Part shown: positions 43,866-53,221 of the stretch, piece after piece
Position numbering within the stretch: the stretch's first letter is position 1
How the letters are laid out: the number at the start of each line of letters is the position of its first letter
Assembly (NCBI GenBank): GCA_022821145.1
Contig: JAJEEE010000081.1
Span: 1 to 64,000 of the forward strand
Source: Acidobacteriota bacterium
GTDB taxonomy: Bacteria > Acidobacteriota > Terriglobia > 20CM-2-55-15
Reading direction: 5' to 3'
Length of the DNA: 64,000 nt
The notes under the pieces: model-generated
Database searches by the model: none
Told to the model about the DNA's origin: nothing
The model's input: only the letters and a program-made list of their open reading frames with translations
Translations under genes and position numbers: made by a program

Positions 43866-46613
43866 ATGACTCTACTTATCATTCTGTTGGTCACCGGCGC
43901 GTACCTCTACGCGTTCCCCGGCGCGACGGTCGTTTTCGTGGCGGCCGTTCTGGTCCATGCCGGCGCCGGGTGCCTGGCCGTAGCGCGGTTCGGACCCGGC
44001 ATGGCGCGGCGATGGCGGGAGTCGACGTTCCAGGGGCGGGCCGGCTGGCTTCTCCTGTCGGCGGGCGCCGCCACCGGCGTGGCGCTGATCGTCACGGGAA
44101 CGGCGCGGCCGTACCAATCGCTGCTGCTGACTCACATCGTGCTGAGCGTGGCGGGATCGGCCCTGCTCGCCGCACGGGTCGTCGCCGCCGGAAACGCGAG
44201 CCGGAGGACGGCTTTGGGACGCCTGGCGGCGATCGGCGCCGCCGTCGTCCTGGTCTCCACGGGCGCCAACGCGGTCCGGCACAACTGGCGAGGCTTCGTC
44301 ATCGGCAACCCCGAGCTGCCGCCGCGGAGCATGTTGGAGGAAGGCGGCGGCGCGGGCGGACCTTTCTTCCCCAGCTCTTCCCGAACCAGCACGGACGGGC
44401 TCGTGCCGGTCGATTTCTTCACCGAGTCGGAAAAGTGCGGGCGATGTCACGAAGACGCGTACGCCGAGTGGTCGTCCTCGGCGCATCGCTTTTCGTCGTT
44501 CAACAACCAGTGGTACCGCAAGAGCATCGAGTACATGCAGGATGTCGTCGGGCCGGAGCCGTCCAAGTGGTGCGGCGGATGCCACGATCCCGCGCTGCTG
44601 TTCACGGGAATGATGGATCGGCCGATTCGGGAAGTGATCGACGAGCCCGAGGCCCACGTCGGATTGGGATGCGTGATGTGCCATTCCATCGCCGTTGCGG
44701 ACAGCATGGGCCAGGGCGGGTACACGATCGAATACCCGCCGCTTTATGAGTGGGCCACCAGCGACAATCGACTCGTCGAGGCCGTGCATGACTTCGTCGT
44801 TCATCTGAACCCCGAGGCCCACCGCCGGGCGTTCCTCAAACCCGCGCTCCGGGATCAGGCGGGCGAGTTCTGCTCGACCTGCCACAAGGTCCACCTGGAC
44901 GAACCGGTCAACGGCTACCGCTGGATCCGGGGTTTCAACGACTACGACAACTGGCAGGCCAGCGGCGTGTCCGGACAGGGCGCACGGTCGTTCTATTATC
45001 CTCCCGCCCCCCAGACGTGCACCGATTGCCACATGCCGGAAGTGGAGTCGGACGATCCCGGAAGCCGGGACGGATTCGCACACAGCCATCGCTTCCCCGC
45101 CGCCAACACGGCGTTGCCGATCGCGAACGACGATCCGGCCCAACTGGAGGCGACGATCGACTTTCTTCGGAACGACATCGTCAGCGTCGACATCTTCGCG
45201 ATATCGTCGGCCGGCCCCCTCGACGCATCCGATACCGGACTGCTGACGGGAGAGCTCTCCACCACGTTCGCCGTCGGGGAGGAAGCCGACACAGGAGGCC
45301 CCGTCGTCATACGCGAAACCGCGCCGGTGTCGGCGCCGATCGATCGCGTGACCCCGACCGTCCGCCGCGGCGACTCGGCCCGCGTGGACGTGGTGGTGCG
45401 GACGCGCCGGGTGGGTCACTTCTTTCCGGCGGGAACCGTCGACGCCTTCGACGTCTGGGTGGAGCTGGTCGCGACCGACGATACGGGCCGAACCCTGTTC
45501 TGGAGCGGCCGGGTCGGCGACGACGGCCGGGGACCGGTCGACGCGGGGGCCCACTTCTACCGGTCCCTGCTGATCGACGCGCACGGCAATCCCATCGACA
45601 AACGCAACGCGTGGGCGGCGCGCGCCGTCGTCTACACGCGCCTGATCCCGCCCGGCGCCGCCGACACCGTGCACTACCGGTTGGAGATTCCGGAAGATGC
45701 CGGCGACGCCATCCACATCGAGGCGCGTCTGCACTACCGCAAGTTCGCGTGGTTCAACACGCAGTTCTCCTACGCCGGCGTCTGGGAGGGGGAACCGGGC
45801 GACCGGGCCCCGGGATACGACGACGGCGCGTGGCGGCTGGACGGCGACACGAGCGGCGTTTCGGGCGCGCTCAAGGAGATTCCGGATCTACCGATCGTGA
45901 CGCTGGCCGAGGACCGGGTCACGATCCGCGTCGACGACGACGGCGCCACGGAACCCGCGGTCCGGATCGCGACCGCGCCCGAGGACTGGGAGCGATGGAA
46001 CGACTACGGGATCGGGTTCCTGCTCAAGGGGGACCTGCGGGGAGCCGAAGCCGCGTTCACGCGGGCCACCGAGGCCGATCCCGACAACGTCGACGGCTGG
46101 GTCAACATCGGGCGCGCGCGCGTCGCGGAGGGCAATCTGGACGGCGCCCGCGAAGTGCTCGAACGGGCGCTGTCCATGGACCCGGACCTGGCCCGGGCCA
46201 ATTACTTCTACGCCCGGGTCCTGAGGGAAGAGGGGGATTTCACAGCCGCTTTGGAACGCTTCGAGACTGTCGTTCGACAGTATCCGCGCGACCGCGTCGT
46301 CTGGAACGACATCGGCCGCATTCACTTTCTCGAACGCCGCTACGCGGACGCCGTCGAAGCCTTCGGCCGCGTCCTGGCGATCGACCCGGAAGATCTCGAC
46401 GCCCACTACAACCTGATGCTTTCCTACAACGGCCTCGACAACGACGAACGCGCGCGCGAGCACGAGGCGCTGTACCTCCGATTCAAGGCCGACGAATCGG
46501 CCCAGGCCCTCACCGGACCGTATCGCCGGGAACACCCGGAAGACAACAACGAACGGCAGGCCATCCACGAGCACCGGTCGATCGATCTCACTTCGGTCGA
46601 GGGCCCGCGGTGA
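43866..46613 (+). CDS. Pentaheme c-type cytochrome with N-terminal membrane helices and C-terminal TPR repeats
   Basis: 915 aa. Three or four hydrophobic helices (about 1-140) anchor it. Five CxxCH motifs follow: CGRCH 191-195, CGGCH 236-240, CVMCH 269-273, CSTCH 336-340 and CTDCH 385-389, together like a cytochrome c554-type multiheme domain. A beta-rich region (about 410-690) follows, with the start of a TPR array at about 710: WNDYGIGFLLKGDLRGAEAA, VNIGRARVAEGNLDGAREVL, FYARVLREEGDFTAALERFE and NDIGRIHFLERRYADAVEAF. It likely moves electrons across the envelope while binding partners through its TPRs. The next gene overlaps by 4 nt (GTGA). Confidence 0.9.
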   Translation: MTLLIILLVTGAYLYAFPGATVVFVAAVLVHAGAGCLAVARFGPGMARRWRESTFQGRAGWLLLSAGAATGVALIVTGTARPYQSLLLTHIVLSVAGSALLAARVVAAGNASRRTALGRLAAIGAAVVLVSTGANAVRHNWRGFVIGNPELPPRSMLEEGGGAGGPFFPSSSRTSTDGLVPVDFFTESEKCGRCHEDAYAEWSSSAHRFSSFNNQWYRKSIEYMQDVVGPEPSKWCGGCHDPALLFTGMMDRPIREVIDEPEAHVGLGCVMCHSIAVADSMGQGGYTIEYPPLYEWATSDNRLVEAVHDFVVHLNPEAHRRAFLKPALRDQAGEFCSTCHKVHLDEPVNGYRWIRGFNDYDNWQASGVSGQGARSFYYPPAPQTCTDCHMPEVESDDPGSRDGFAHSHRFPAANTALPIANDDPAQLEATIDFLRNDIVSVDIFAISSAGPLDASDTGLLTGELSTTFAVGEEADTGGPVVIRETAPVSAPIDRVTPTVRRGDSARVDVVVRTRRVGHFFPAGTVDAFDVWVELVATDDTGRTLFWSGRVGDDGRGPVDAGAHFYRSLLIDAHGNPIDKRNAWAARAVVYTRLIPPGAADTVHYRLEIPEDAGDAIHIEARLHYRKFAWFNTQFSYAGVWEGEPGDRAPGYDDGAWRLDGDTSGVSGALKEIPDLPIVTLAEDRVTIRVDDDGATEPAVRIATAPEDWERWNDYGIGFLLKGDLRGAEAAFTRATEADPDNVDGWVNIGRARVAEGNLDGAREVLERALSMDPDLARANYFYARVLREEGDFTAALERFETVVRQYPRDRVVWNDIGRIHFLERRYADAVEAFGRVLAIDPEDLDAHYNLMLSYNGLDNDERAREHEALYLRFKADESAQALTGPYRREHPEDNNERQAIHEHRSIDLTSVEGPR

Positions 46614-48292
46614 GGCGCGCGTTGGCGAACGCGTCGGTGCTGGGAATGCTCGCATGGCCGCATGCGGCGACCGCGCAGGCCATATCGTTCACGGACGTCA
46701 CCGGCGCGGCCGGGATCGACTTCATCCACGAAAACGGCGCGACGGGCGACAAGTACCTCCCGGAGACCGTCGGCTCCGGCGCCGCGTTCATCGATTACGA
46801 CGCCGATCGATTTCCCGACGTGTTCTTCGCGAACGGCGCCCACTGGCCAGGCGACCCGGACGGCGGCGCGACGTCCCGGCTCTACCGGAACAACCGCGAC
46901 GGGACGTTCACCGACGTCTCGGCGGAAACCGGGCTCGACCTGAGGATGTACGCCCTGGGCACGGCCGTCGCCGACTACGACAACGACGGCGACGACGATC
47001 TCTTCGTCACCGCGCTGGGGCAGAACCGCCTGTTCGCGAACGACGTGGTGGACGGGCGCCGCGTTTTCCGCGATCGAACCGAAGCGGCGGGCCTGGCCGG
47101 CCCGGAAGAGTTCTCGACGAGCGCGGCCTGGGCCGACTACGACAACGACGGCGATGTCGACCTGTTCGAGGCCAACTACGTCGATTGGTCAATCGACGAC
47201 GACATTCTCTGCTCGATCGAAGACATCAAGATCTACTGCACGCCCGAGTCCTACCCGGGGGCCTCGCTGCGGCTCTGGATGAACAACGGCGACGGGACGT
47301 TCACGGACCGCACCGAGCCCGCCGGGCTCCTGGATTCCACGTCGAAGGGCCTGGGCATCGCCGCCTTCGACTACAACCGGGACGGCTGGTCCGACGTCCT
47401 GGTGGTCAACGACACGGAGCCCAACAAGTTGTACGAGAACAGGGGCGACGGCACGTTCGTCGAGGTCGGGCTGCTGGCCGGTATCGGCCTCAGCGAAGAC
47501 GGCATCGCGCGGGCCGGCATGGGCGTGGACACGGCCGACTACGATCGTTCCGGCCACCCCAGCGTCGTTATCGGAAACTTCTCCAACGAGATGCTGGCCC
47601 TCTTTCACAACGAGGGCAACGGGTTGTTCGTGGACGAGGCGCCGCGGTCCGAGGTCGGGCGGCGAAGCCTCCCGACGCTGGCCTTCGCCTGCCTGTTCAT
47701 CGACTACGACCTGGACGGCTGGCTGGACATCCTCGTCGCGAACGGCCACGTCGTCGAGGTGATTCAACAGATCCAGCCGCGCATCACCTACGCGCAGCGG
47801 CCGCACATGTTCCGCAACCTGGGCGGCGGCGGCTTCGAAGAGGTGACCGACCGCCTGGGCGCCGATTTCGCCTCGGAACGCGTCGCGCGGGGCGCCTCGG
47901 TGGCCGACATCGACAACGACGGCGACCTGGACATCCTGATGACCACCAGCGGCGGACCCGCCGTCCTGTTCCGCAACGACGGCGGGTCGCGCCAGGGCCT
48001 GCGAATCCGCCTGGAAGGCGTCGACTCGAACCGCAACGGGTTGGGGGCGCGCGTCACGGTGACGGCCGGCGGCGACGCGCAGACCCAGACCCTGCGCAGC
48101 GGCTCGGGCTACCTGTCGCAGAACGAACTCGTGCTGACGTTCGGCCTCGATGACCGGACAACGGCGGACCGGGTCGAGGTCCTCTGGCCCGGCGGAACCG
48201 TCGACCGCCTGGAAAACGTGCCCGCGGGACGCATGATCACGGTGCGGGAAGGCCGCGCGAGGACCGCCGAAGTCGTGCCTTTCCGGAACTGA
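46610..48292 (+). CDS. Exported CRTAC1-like FG-GAP/VCBS protein with ASPIC/UnbV domain
   Basis: 560 aa from GTG 46610, overlapping the cytochrome stop codon (GTGA), so translation is coupled. A weak signal sequence (VLGMLAWPHAATAQA) is followed by FG-GAP/VCBS blades with calcium loops DYDNDGDDDLFVTA, DYDNDGDVDLFEANY, DYNRDGWSDVLVVND and DYDLDGWLDILVANG. The C-terminal ASPIC/UnbV domain (about 470-540) shows GVDSNRNGLGARVTVTAGG, GSGYLSQNELVLTFGLD and DRVEVLWPGGTVDRLE. Close coupling to a multiheme cytochrome suggests the two products meet at the cell surface. Confidence 0.9.
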   Translation: MRRALANASVLGMLAWPHAATAQAISFTDVTGAAGIDFIHENGATGDKYLPETVGSGAAFIDYDADRFPDVFFANGAHWPGDPDGGATSRLYRNNRDGTFTDVSAETGLDLRMYALGTAVADYDNDGDDDLFVTALGQNRLFANDVVDGRRVFRDRTEAAGLAGPEEFSTSAAWADYDNDGDVDLFEANYVDWSIDDDILCSIEDIKIYCTPESYPGASLRLWMNNGDGTFTDRTEPAGLLDSTSKGLGIAAFDYNRDGWSDVLVVNDTEPNKLYENRGDGTFVEVGLLAGIGLSEDGIARAGMGVDTADYDRSGHPSVVIGNFSNEMLALFHNEGNGLFVDEAPRSEVGRRSLPTLAFACLFIDYDLDGWLDILVANGHVVEVIQQIQPRITYAQRPHMFRNLGGGGFEEVTDRLGADFASERVARGASVADIDNDGDLDILMTTSGGPAVLFRNDGGSRQGLRIRLEGVDSNRNGLGARVTVTAGGDAQTQTLRSGSGYLSQNELVLTFGLDDRTTADRVEVLWPGGTVDRLENVPAGRMITVREGRARTAEVVPFRN

Positions 48293-48309
48293 CAGGAGTC
48301 GCCCGATCC

Positions 48310-51300
48310 ATGACGCGCATTCTTCGATCCTTCATCCGTTTCCGTGCCCCGCTGGCCGGCGCCCTGCTGGCGGCGGCGCTTGCGGCGGGCTGCTCGACGC
48401 CGCGCGGAAACCCGGAACCCGCGGGCGCGAGCCCGGCGCGAATCGAGGCCGTTCGACAAAACACGCTGGGCGTGGCCTACATGACGCGCCAGTCGACCGA
48501 GCAGGCGCTCGGCCTGTTCCAGGCGGCGTACGAGGCGGACCCGACGTTCCGGACGGCTCGGTTGAACCAGGCCATCGCCCTGTTTCACCTGCAGCGGCTC
48601 GAGGAAGCCTCCGAGATCCTGTCCGAGTTGACGGCCGCATGGCCCGACTACACGCGCGCCTGGTACAACCTCGGCCTCACGTACCGCAACCTCGGCCGTC
48701 CGGTGGACGCCGCGGGCGCGTTCCAGCGGGCCGTCGATCTGGATCCGGGCGACGCCGACTCGCACTACATGCTCGGCTTGATGCAGTTCCAGGCCGGAAA
48801 CTACACCGAATCGCTCGACGCTTTCGACCGAGCCATGGCCATTCGCCCCAACCACGCGTCCGCGGCCTACGGCACGGCGCGCGCCCACCGCATGGCAGGC
48901 AACATCGAGCAGGCGATTTCGGAAACCACGCGCTACCAGGAAATCGTCGCGCAGCAACTCGACGCTCCGCTGGGTTCCAGTTACGGGGACCAGGGCCCGT
49001 ATGCGCTGGCCGAAGACGCCGCCGGCCGGGTCGCGCGTCCCGACACGGCCATCGACGTCCGCTTCGAGCCGGCGAACGCCGGTTTCGACGCGGCGCACCG
49101 GCCATCGGGCGACGGTTCTTCCGGTCTTCTGGAAGGCGGCGCCTGCGTCCTCGACTTCGACGCCGACGGGGCGGCCGACATTTTCCTCCCCGGCGCCGAC
49201 AACTCGGGCCGACTTTACCGCAATGACGGCGCGGGCCTTTTCCGCGGCACGGACGTGACGGTCTCGGCAACCGCGTGCGCGGCCGGGGATTTCGACAACG
49301 ACGAGAGCGTCGACCTGGCCGTCAGCGGCCCGGATGGCGTGACGCTGCTTCGCAACGCCGGCGGCGGCGCGTTCGAGGACGTCTCGGAGGCCGCGGGCGT
49401 GACGGCGGCGCCCTCCCCGGGCGAGTTCGCCATGGGACTGGGCTTCGTCGATTACGACCACGATGGGGATCTGGATCTCTATGTCGTCCGCGCGGCCGCT
49501 TCCGAAGACGCGCCCCCCGGCGCGGACGCCGGGAACACGCTGTGGCGCAACAACGGCGACGGGACATTCACCGACGTTACCGCCGAGACCGCGCTCGGCC
49601 TGGGCGCCGACTCGAACGCGGCGGCCGTCGTCACCGACATCGACAACGACCGCGCGATCGACTTCGTCGCGACCGGCCCGACGGGCCCCGTCATCCGGCT
49701 CAATGCGCGTATCGGAGAGTTCGACACGCTCGAGTGGACGGAACCGTTTCCCGGGGCCGCCGCGGGCGTTGCGGTTCTCGATTTCGACAAGGACTCGTGG
49801 ATGGACCTCGCCTTCACGCATGGGGACGCACCCGGCCTGACGCTGTGGAGGAACGTCGACGGAACGGCATTCGAACGCGTCGCGTTGCCGGAGACCGGCT
49901 GGTCGCGCGGTTGGGGCCTGACCGGGATGGACTATGACAACGACGGCTGGGTCGACCTGGCGGCGGTGGGCGACGGTCCGGACGGCGGCGAGGTCCGGGT
50001 CTTCCGGAACCGGGGCGTCGACGGCTTCGAAGACACGTCCGGCGCCGTCGGCTTGTCCGAGGTCCCGGTGACCCGGCCGCGCGCCCTGGTCACGGCGGAC
50101 TTCGACTCGGACGGCGACCGCGACCTGCTGGTCGCGTTGAACGGCGGCTCCCCGCTCGTGCTCCGCAACGACGGCGGCAACGCCAACGCGTCGCTGGAAA
50201 TCCGCCTCGTGGGACTGGCCGACAACACGAGCGGCATCGGGACCAAGGTCGAGGTGTTCGCGGGCGTCCTGCGCCAGAAGGTCGAGGTCCACGGGGCGAC
50301 CGGCTACATGGGACAGAACGCGCCGACGGCGCACTTCGGACTGGGCAACAACGCCGAGGCCGACGCCGTCCGCATGCTCTGGCCCACGGGCGTCCCCCAG
50401 GACGAAGTCGAGCTGGCCGCGCGCCAAACGCATGTCATCGGCGAGAGCGACCGCCGCGGCAGTTCCTGTCCGGTCCTGTTCTGCTGGAACGGCGAGACCT
50501 ACGGGTTCGTCACAGACGCCATCGGCGCCGGCATCCTCGGTCACTGGGTCGCGCCGGGACAGCGCAACGTCTCCGATCCCACCGAGTACGTCCGGGTCCC
50601 CGGCGCGATGGTCGCGCCGCGTGACGGGATGTTGAGCTTCCGGTTGGCCGAGCCGATGGAGGAGATCGTCTACCTGGACCAGGTCCGTTTGCTGGCCGTC
50701 GACCACCCGGCGAGCGTCGAGGTCTACCCCCACGAGTACTTCGCCGTCGCCCCGCCATTCCCCGAGTTCGGGGTGATCGCGGCGCGGGACGCCCGCCCGC
50801 CCCGGGGCGCCTGGGACGAGCAAGGGCGAGACGTCCTCGATCGCCTGACCGCCATCGACCGGCGTTACGTCGACGGTTTCGAAGAGGCGCCGTTCCGCGG
50901 ATTCGCCGACATGCACTCGCTGGAACTCGACCTGGGCGACATCGATACCGGCGGGCCGGTCCGTCTCCTGATGCACGGCTTCATCGACTACTTCACGGCG
51001 ACGTCGGCCTTCGCGGCGCACCAGGCCGGGCTCGTCCCCGTGCCGCCCTACATCGAAGCATTGAACGACGCGGGCGAGTGGGTTCGCGTCATCGAAGACG
51101 TGGGATTCCCGGCCGGTTTGACCCGCACTCTGGCGAGGGACATCACCGGACGGCTCCCCGAAGGCACGCGGCGCATCCGCATGACCACGAACCTCCAGAT
51201 CTACTGGGACCGGATCCTCATCGACGCGACGCCGGAACCGCAACCGTTCGAAATCCAGGAAGTGCCGCTGGCTTCGGCCACGCTCGAATGGCTGGGTTTT

Positions 51301-51750
51301 CCGCGCATGGTCACCGGCGACATTCCGGCCGATGTCCGCTACGTCTACGACGAGATCAGCCGCACGGGGCCCTACGTCCGGCACGCGGGCGCCTACACCC
51401 GGTTCGGCGACGTGCTGGAGTTGTCCTTGGAGTCCGACAACCGCATGGTCATCTTCGGCGCAGGAGAGCAGGTGGCTCTGGAGTTCGATCCATCCGGCCT
51501 GGAGGCGCTCCCGGACGACTGGGTCCGCGACTATTTCTTCTACGCGGACGGATTCGCCAAGGACATGGACTTCTACGCGGCGCATGCCACGACCGTGGAA
51601 CCGCTGCCGCACCACGGCGACGAGCCGTACCCCTACCCTTCCGGCCGGACGTTCCCGGTGTCGGGCGACGGCCTGGAGTACCTGTTGGAGATGAACACGC
51701 GGCACGAGTCCGGATCCGGCGCCTCGAGCTTCCGGTACGAGTACGACTGA
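48310..51750 (+). CDS. Giant TPR + FG-GAP/VCBS + ASPIC/UnbV lipoprotein
   Basis: 1146 aa. The signal peptide ends with a lipobox (LAAGC, Cys about 28). TPRs occupy about 45-210 (AYMTRQSTEQALGLFQAAYE, AWYNLGLTYRNLGRPVDAAG, HYMLGLMQFQAGNYTESLDA). FG-GAP/VCBS blades with calcium loops follow (about 275-620, e.g. DYDHDGDLDLYVVR, DYDNDGWVDLAAVGD), then ASPIC/UnbV (about 630-700: NTSGIGTKVEVFAG, TGYMGQNAPTAHFGLG). A further 430-residue domain with no family I recognise (from CWNGETYGFVTDAIGAGILG) ends the protein. It follows the CRTAC1 gene by 17 nt and precedes the amidase by 4 nt. Confidence 0.88.
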   Translation: MTRILRSFIRFRAPLAGALLAAALAAGCSTPRGNPEPAGASPARIEAVRQNTLGVAYMTRQSTEQALGLFQAAYEADPTFRTARLNQAIALFHLQRLEEASEILSELTAAWPDYTRAWYNLGLTYRNLGRPVDAAGAFQRAVDLDPGDADSHYMLGLMQFQAGNYTESLDAFDRAMAIRPNHASAAYGTARAHRMAGNIEQAISETTRYQEIVAQQLDAPLGSSYGDQGPYALAEDAAGRVARPDTAIDVRFEPANAGFDAAHRPSGDGSSGLLEGGACVLDFDADGAADIFLPGADNSGRLYRNDGAGLFRGTDVTVSATACAAGDFDNDESVDLAVSGPDGVTLLRNAGGGAFEDVSEAAGVTAAPSPGEFAMGLGFVDYDHDGDLDLYVVRAAASEDAPPGADAGNTLWRNNGDGTFTDVTAETALGLGADSNAAAVVTDIDNDRAIDFVATGPTGPVIRLNARIGEFDTLEWTEPFPGAAAGVAVLDFDKDSWMDLAFTHGDAPGLTLWRNVDGTAFERVALPETGWSRGWGLTGMDYDNDGWVDLAAVGDGPDGGEVRVFRNRGVDGFEDTSGAVGLSEVPVTRPRALVTADFDSDGDRDLLVALNGGSPLVLRNDGGNANASLEIRLVGLADNTSGIGTKVEVFAGVLRQKVEVHGATGYMGQNAPTAHFGLGNNAEADAVRMLWPTGVPQDEVELAARQTHVIGESDRRGSSCPVLFCWNGETYGFVTDAIGAGILGHWVAPGQRNVSDPTEYVRVPGAMVAPRDGMLSFRLAEPMEEIVYLDQVRLLAVDHPASVEVYPHEYFAVAPPFPEFGVIAARDARPPRGAWDEQGRDVLDRLTAIDRRYVDGFEEAPFRGFADMHSLELDLGDIDTGGPVRLLMHGFIDYFTATSAFAAHQAGLVPVPPYIEALNDAGEWVRVIEDVGFPAGLTRTLARDITGRLPEGTRRIRMTTNLQIYWDRILIDATPEPQPFEIQEVPLASATLEWLGFPRMVTGDIPADVRYVYDEISRTGPYVRHAGAYTRFGDVLELSLESDNRMVIFGAGEQVALEFDPSGLEALPDDWVRDYFFYADGFAKDMDFYAAHATTVEPLPHHGDEPYPYPSGRTFPVSGDGLEYLLEMNTRHESGSGASSFRYEYD

Positions 51751-51754
51751 AGCG

Positions 51755-53221
51755 ATGAACGATCTCGTCCAGTTGTCGGCATCCGACATGGCCGCCCGCG
51801 TCGCCGGCGGGAAGCTCTCGCCCGTGGAGCTGGTGGAGGCGCACCTGGAACGCATCCGCGCGCTGAACCCGAGACTCAACGCGTTCGCCCACGTCGACGC
51901 GAAAGGCGCGCGGCGCGCGGCCCGGGCCTCGGAAGCGCGGCTGGGCGGCCGGGGGCCGAGGGGGCCGCTGGAAGGCGTGCCCCTCAGCGTCAAGAGCTCG
52001 ATCGCCGTCCGCGGTTTCCCCTGGGAATGCGGTTCCGAGTTGCGGCGGGGCGTCCGCGCCGACGGCGACGCGCCCCTGGTGGCGCGCCTCAGGGCCGCGG
52101 GCGCGATCATCCTGGGCAATACCAACGTCCCGGAGTTCCTGATGGCGTGGGAAACCAACAACAGGCTCTACGGACACACCGACAATCCGTGGGACCTGGA
52201 ACGGACCGCCGGCGGATCGAGCGGCGGGGAGTCGGCTGCGATCGCCGCGCGTCTCTCGGCGGGCGGCATCGGCACGGACGGGGGCGGATCGATCCGCGTC
52301 CCGGCGCACTTCACGGGCATCTGCGGACTGAAGCCCACGCCCGGACGCGTCCCCGCGACCGGGCACTTCCCGGGCGCCGCCGGACCGTTCTCGGCGCTGG
52401 GCGTCATCGGCCCGATGGCGCGGACGGTCGAGGACACGCGCCTGCTGTTCAGCGTCGTCGCCGGCCCCGACGACGGCGACCCGTATTCGGCCCCGGTGCC
52501 CGTCGAGGAGCCGGCCGCCGACCCCCGCAAGCTGAAGATCGGGTTCTTCGAGGACGACCAGCGCACGCCGGTCACGACCGAGACCCGGATCGCCGTTCGC
52601 CGCGCGGCCGCGGCGCTCGAAGAACAGGGTTTCGTCGTCGAGGAGTTCCGGCCCGACAACCTTCTCGAGATGCGGCGGCTGTGGTGGAACCTGTTCGTCC
52701 GGGCCGGCCGGCTCCTGCTGCAGCCCATGATCGAGGGACGCACGGCGGAACTGTCCCCCATATTTCACGAGTACCTGGAATTCGCGCGGGACGAGGACCC
52801 GCTCACGTTGGACGAGCTCCTGAAGACGCTCGTGGCGCGCGACCGCGTGCGAGAACACCTGTTGGCCCAGATGCGCGAACACCCGATCCTGGTTTGCCCC
52901 ATCGGCGCCGCGCAGGCGTTCCGGCACGGCGAACGGGAATGGAGCATCGACGGACAGGAAGTCGCCTACTCCGACGCATGGAGCCACACCCAGTGGTTCA
53001 ACCTGACGGGAAACCCGGCCATGGCCGTGCCCATCGACGTGGCCGGGGGGCTGCCCATCGGCGTTCAGATCGTCGGACGTTGCTGGGAAGAAGCCAGCGT
53101 CCTGGCGGTGGCGGCCCGGCTCGAAGAAGCCGTCGGTCCCCTCGGCCCCCCGCCGATCGACGCGATCACCGGGCCGAGCACGGAGTCGGATTCCAGCCCT
53201 CGCCCTCGGGGATCTTCTTGA
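51755..53221 (+). CDS. Amidase-signature family hydrolase
   Basis: 488 aa cytosolic enzyme. The Ser-cisSer-Lys triad is visible: Lys in PLSVKSSIAVRG, cis-Ser and nucleophile within TAGGSSGGESAAIAARLSAG and GTDGGGSIRVPAHF. WSHTQWFNLTGNPAMAVPI near the C-terminus is also typical. The family hydrolyses amides or acts as Glu-tRNA(Gln) amidotransferase A; the absence of gatB/gatC here and the variable linker argue for a catabolic amidase. It is the last gene of the cytochrome operon (start 4 nt after the lipoprotein). Its 3' end overlaps the convergent secreted-protein gene by 56 nt. Confidence 0.88.
   Translation: MNDLVQLSASDMAARVAGGKLSPVELVEAHLERIRALNPRLNAFAHVDAKGARRAARASEARLGGRGPRGPLEGVPLSVKSSIAVRGFPWECGSELRRGVRADGDAPLVARLRAAGAIILGNTNVPEFLMAWETNNRLYGHTDNPWDLERTAGGSSGGESAAIAARLSAGGIGTDGGGSIRVPAHFTGICGLKPTPGRVPATGHFPGAAGPFSALGVIGPMARTVEDTRLLFSVVAGPDDGDPYSAPVPVEEPAADPRKLKIGFFEDDQRTPVTTETRIAVRRAAAALEEQGFVVEEFRPDNLLEMRRLWWNLFVRAGRLLLQPMIEGRTAELSPIFHEYLEFARDEDPLTLDELLKTLVARDRVREHLLAQMREHPILVCPIGAAQAFRHGEREWSIDGQEVAYSDAWSHTQWFNLTGNPAMAVPIDVAGGLPIGVQIVGRCWEEASVLAVAARLEEAVGPLGPPPIDAITGPSTESDSSPRPRGSS

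Noticed and set aside
48109-52161. A 1350-codon open frame on the minus strand opposite the CRTAC1/TPR lipoprotein and amidase genes
   Set aside because: It is antisense to two well-supported genes, has no family motif and an Arg/Asp/Val-rich composition typical of the opposite frame of GC-rich coding DNA.
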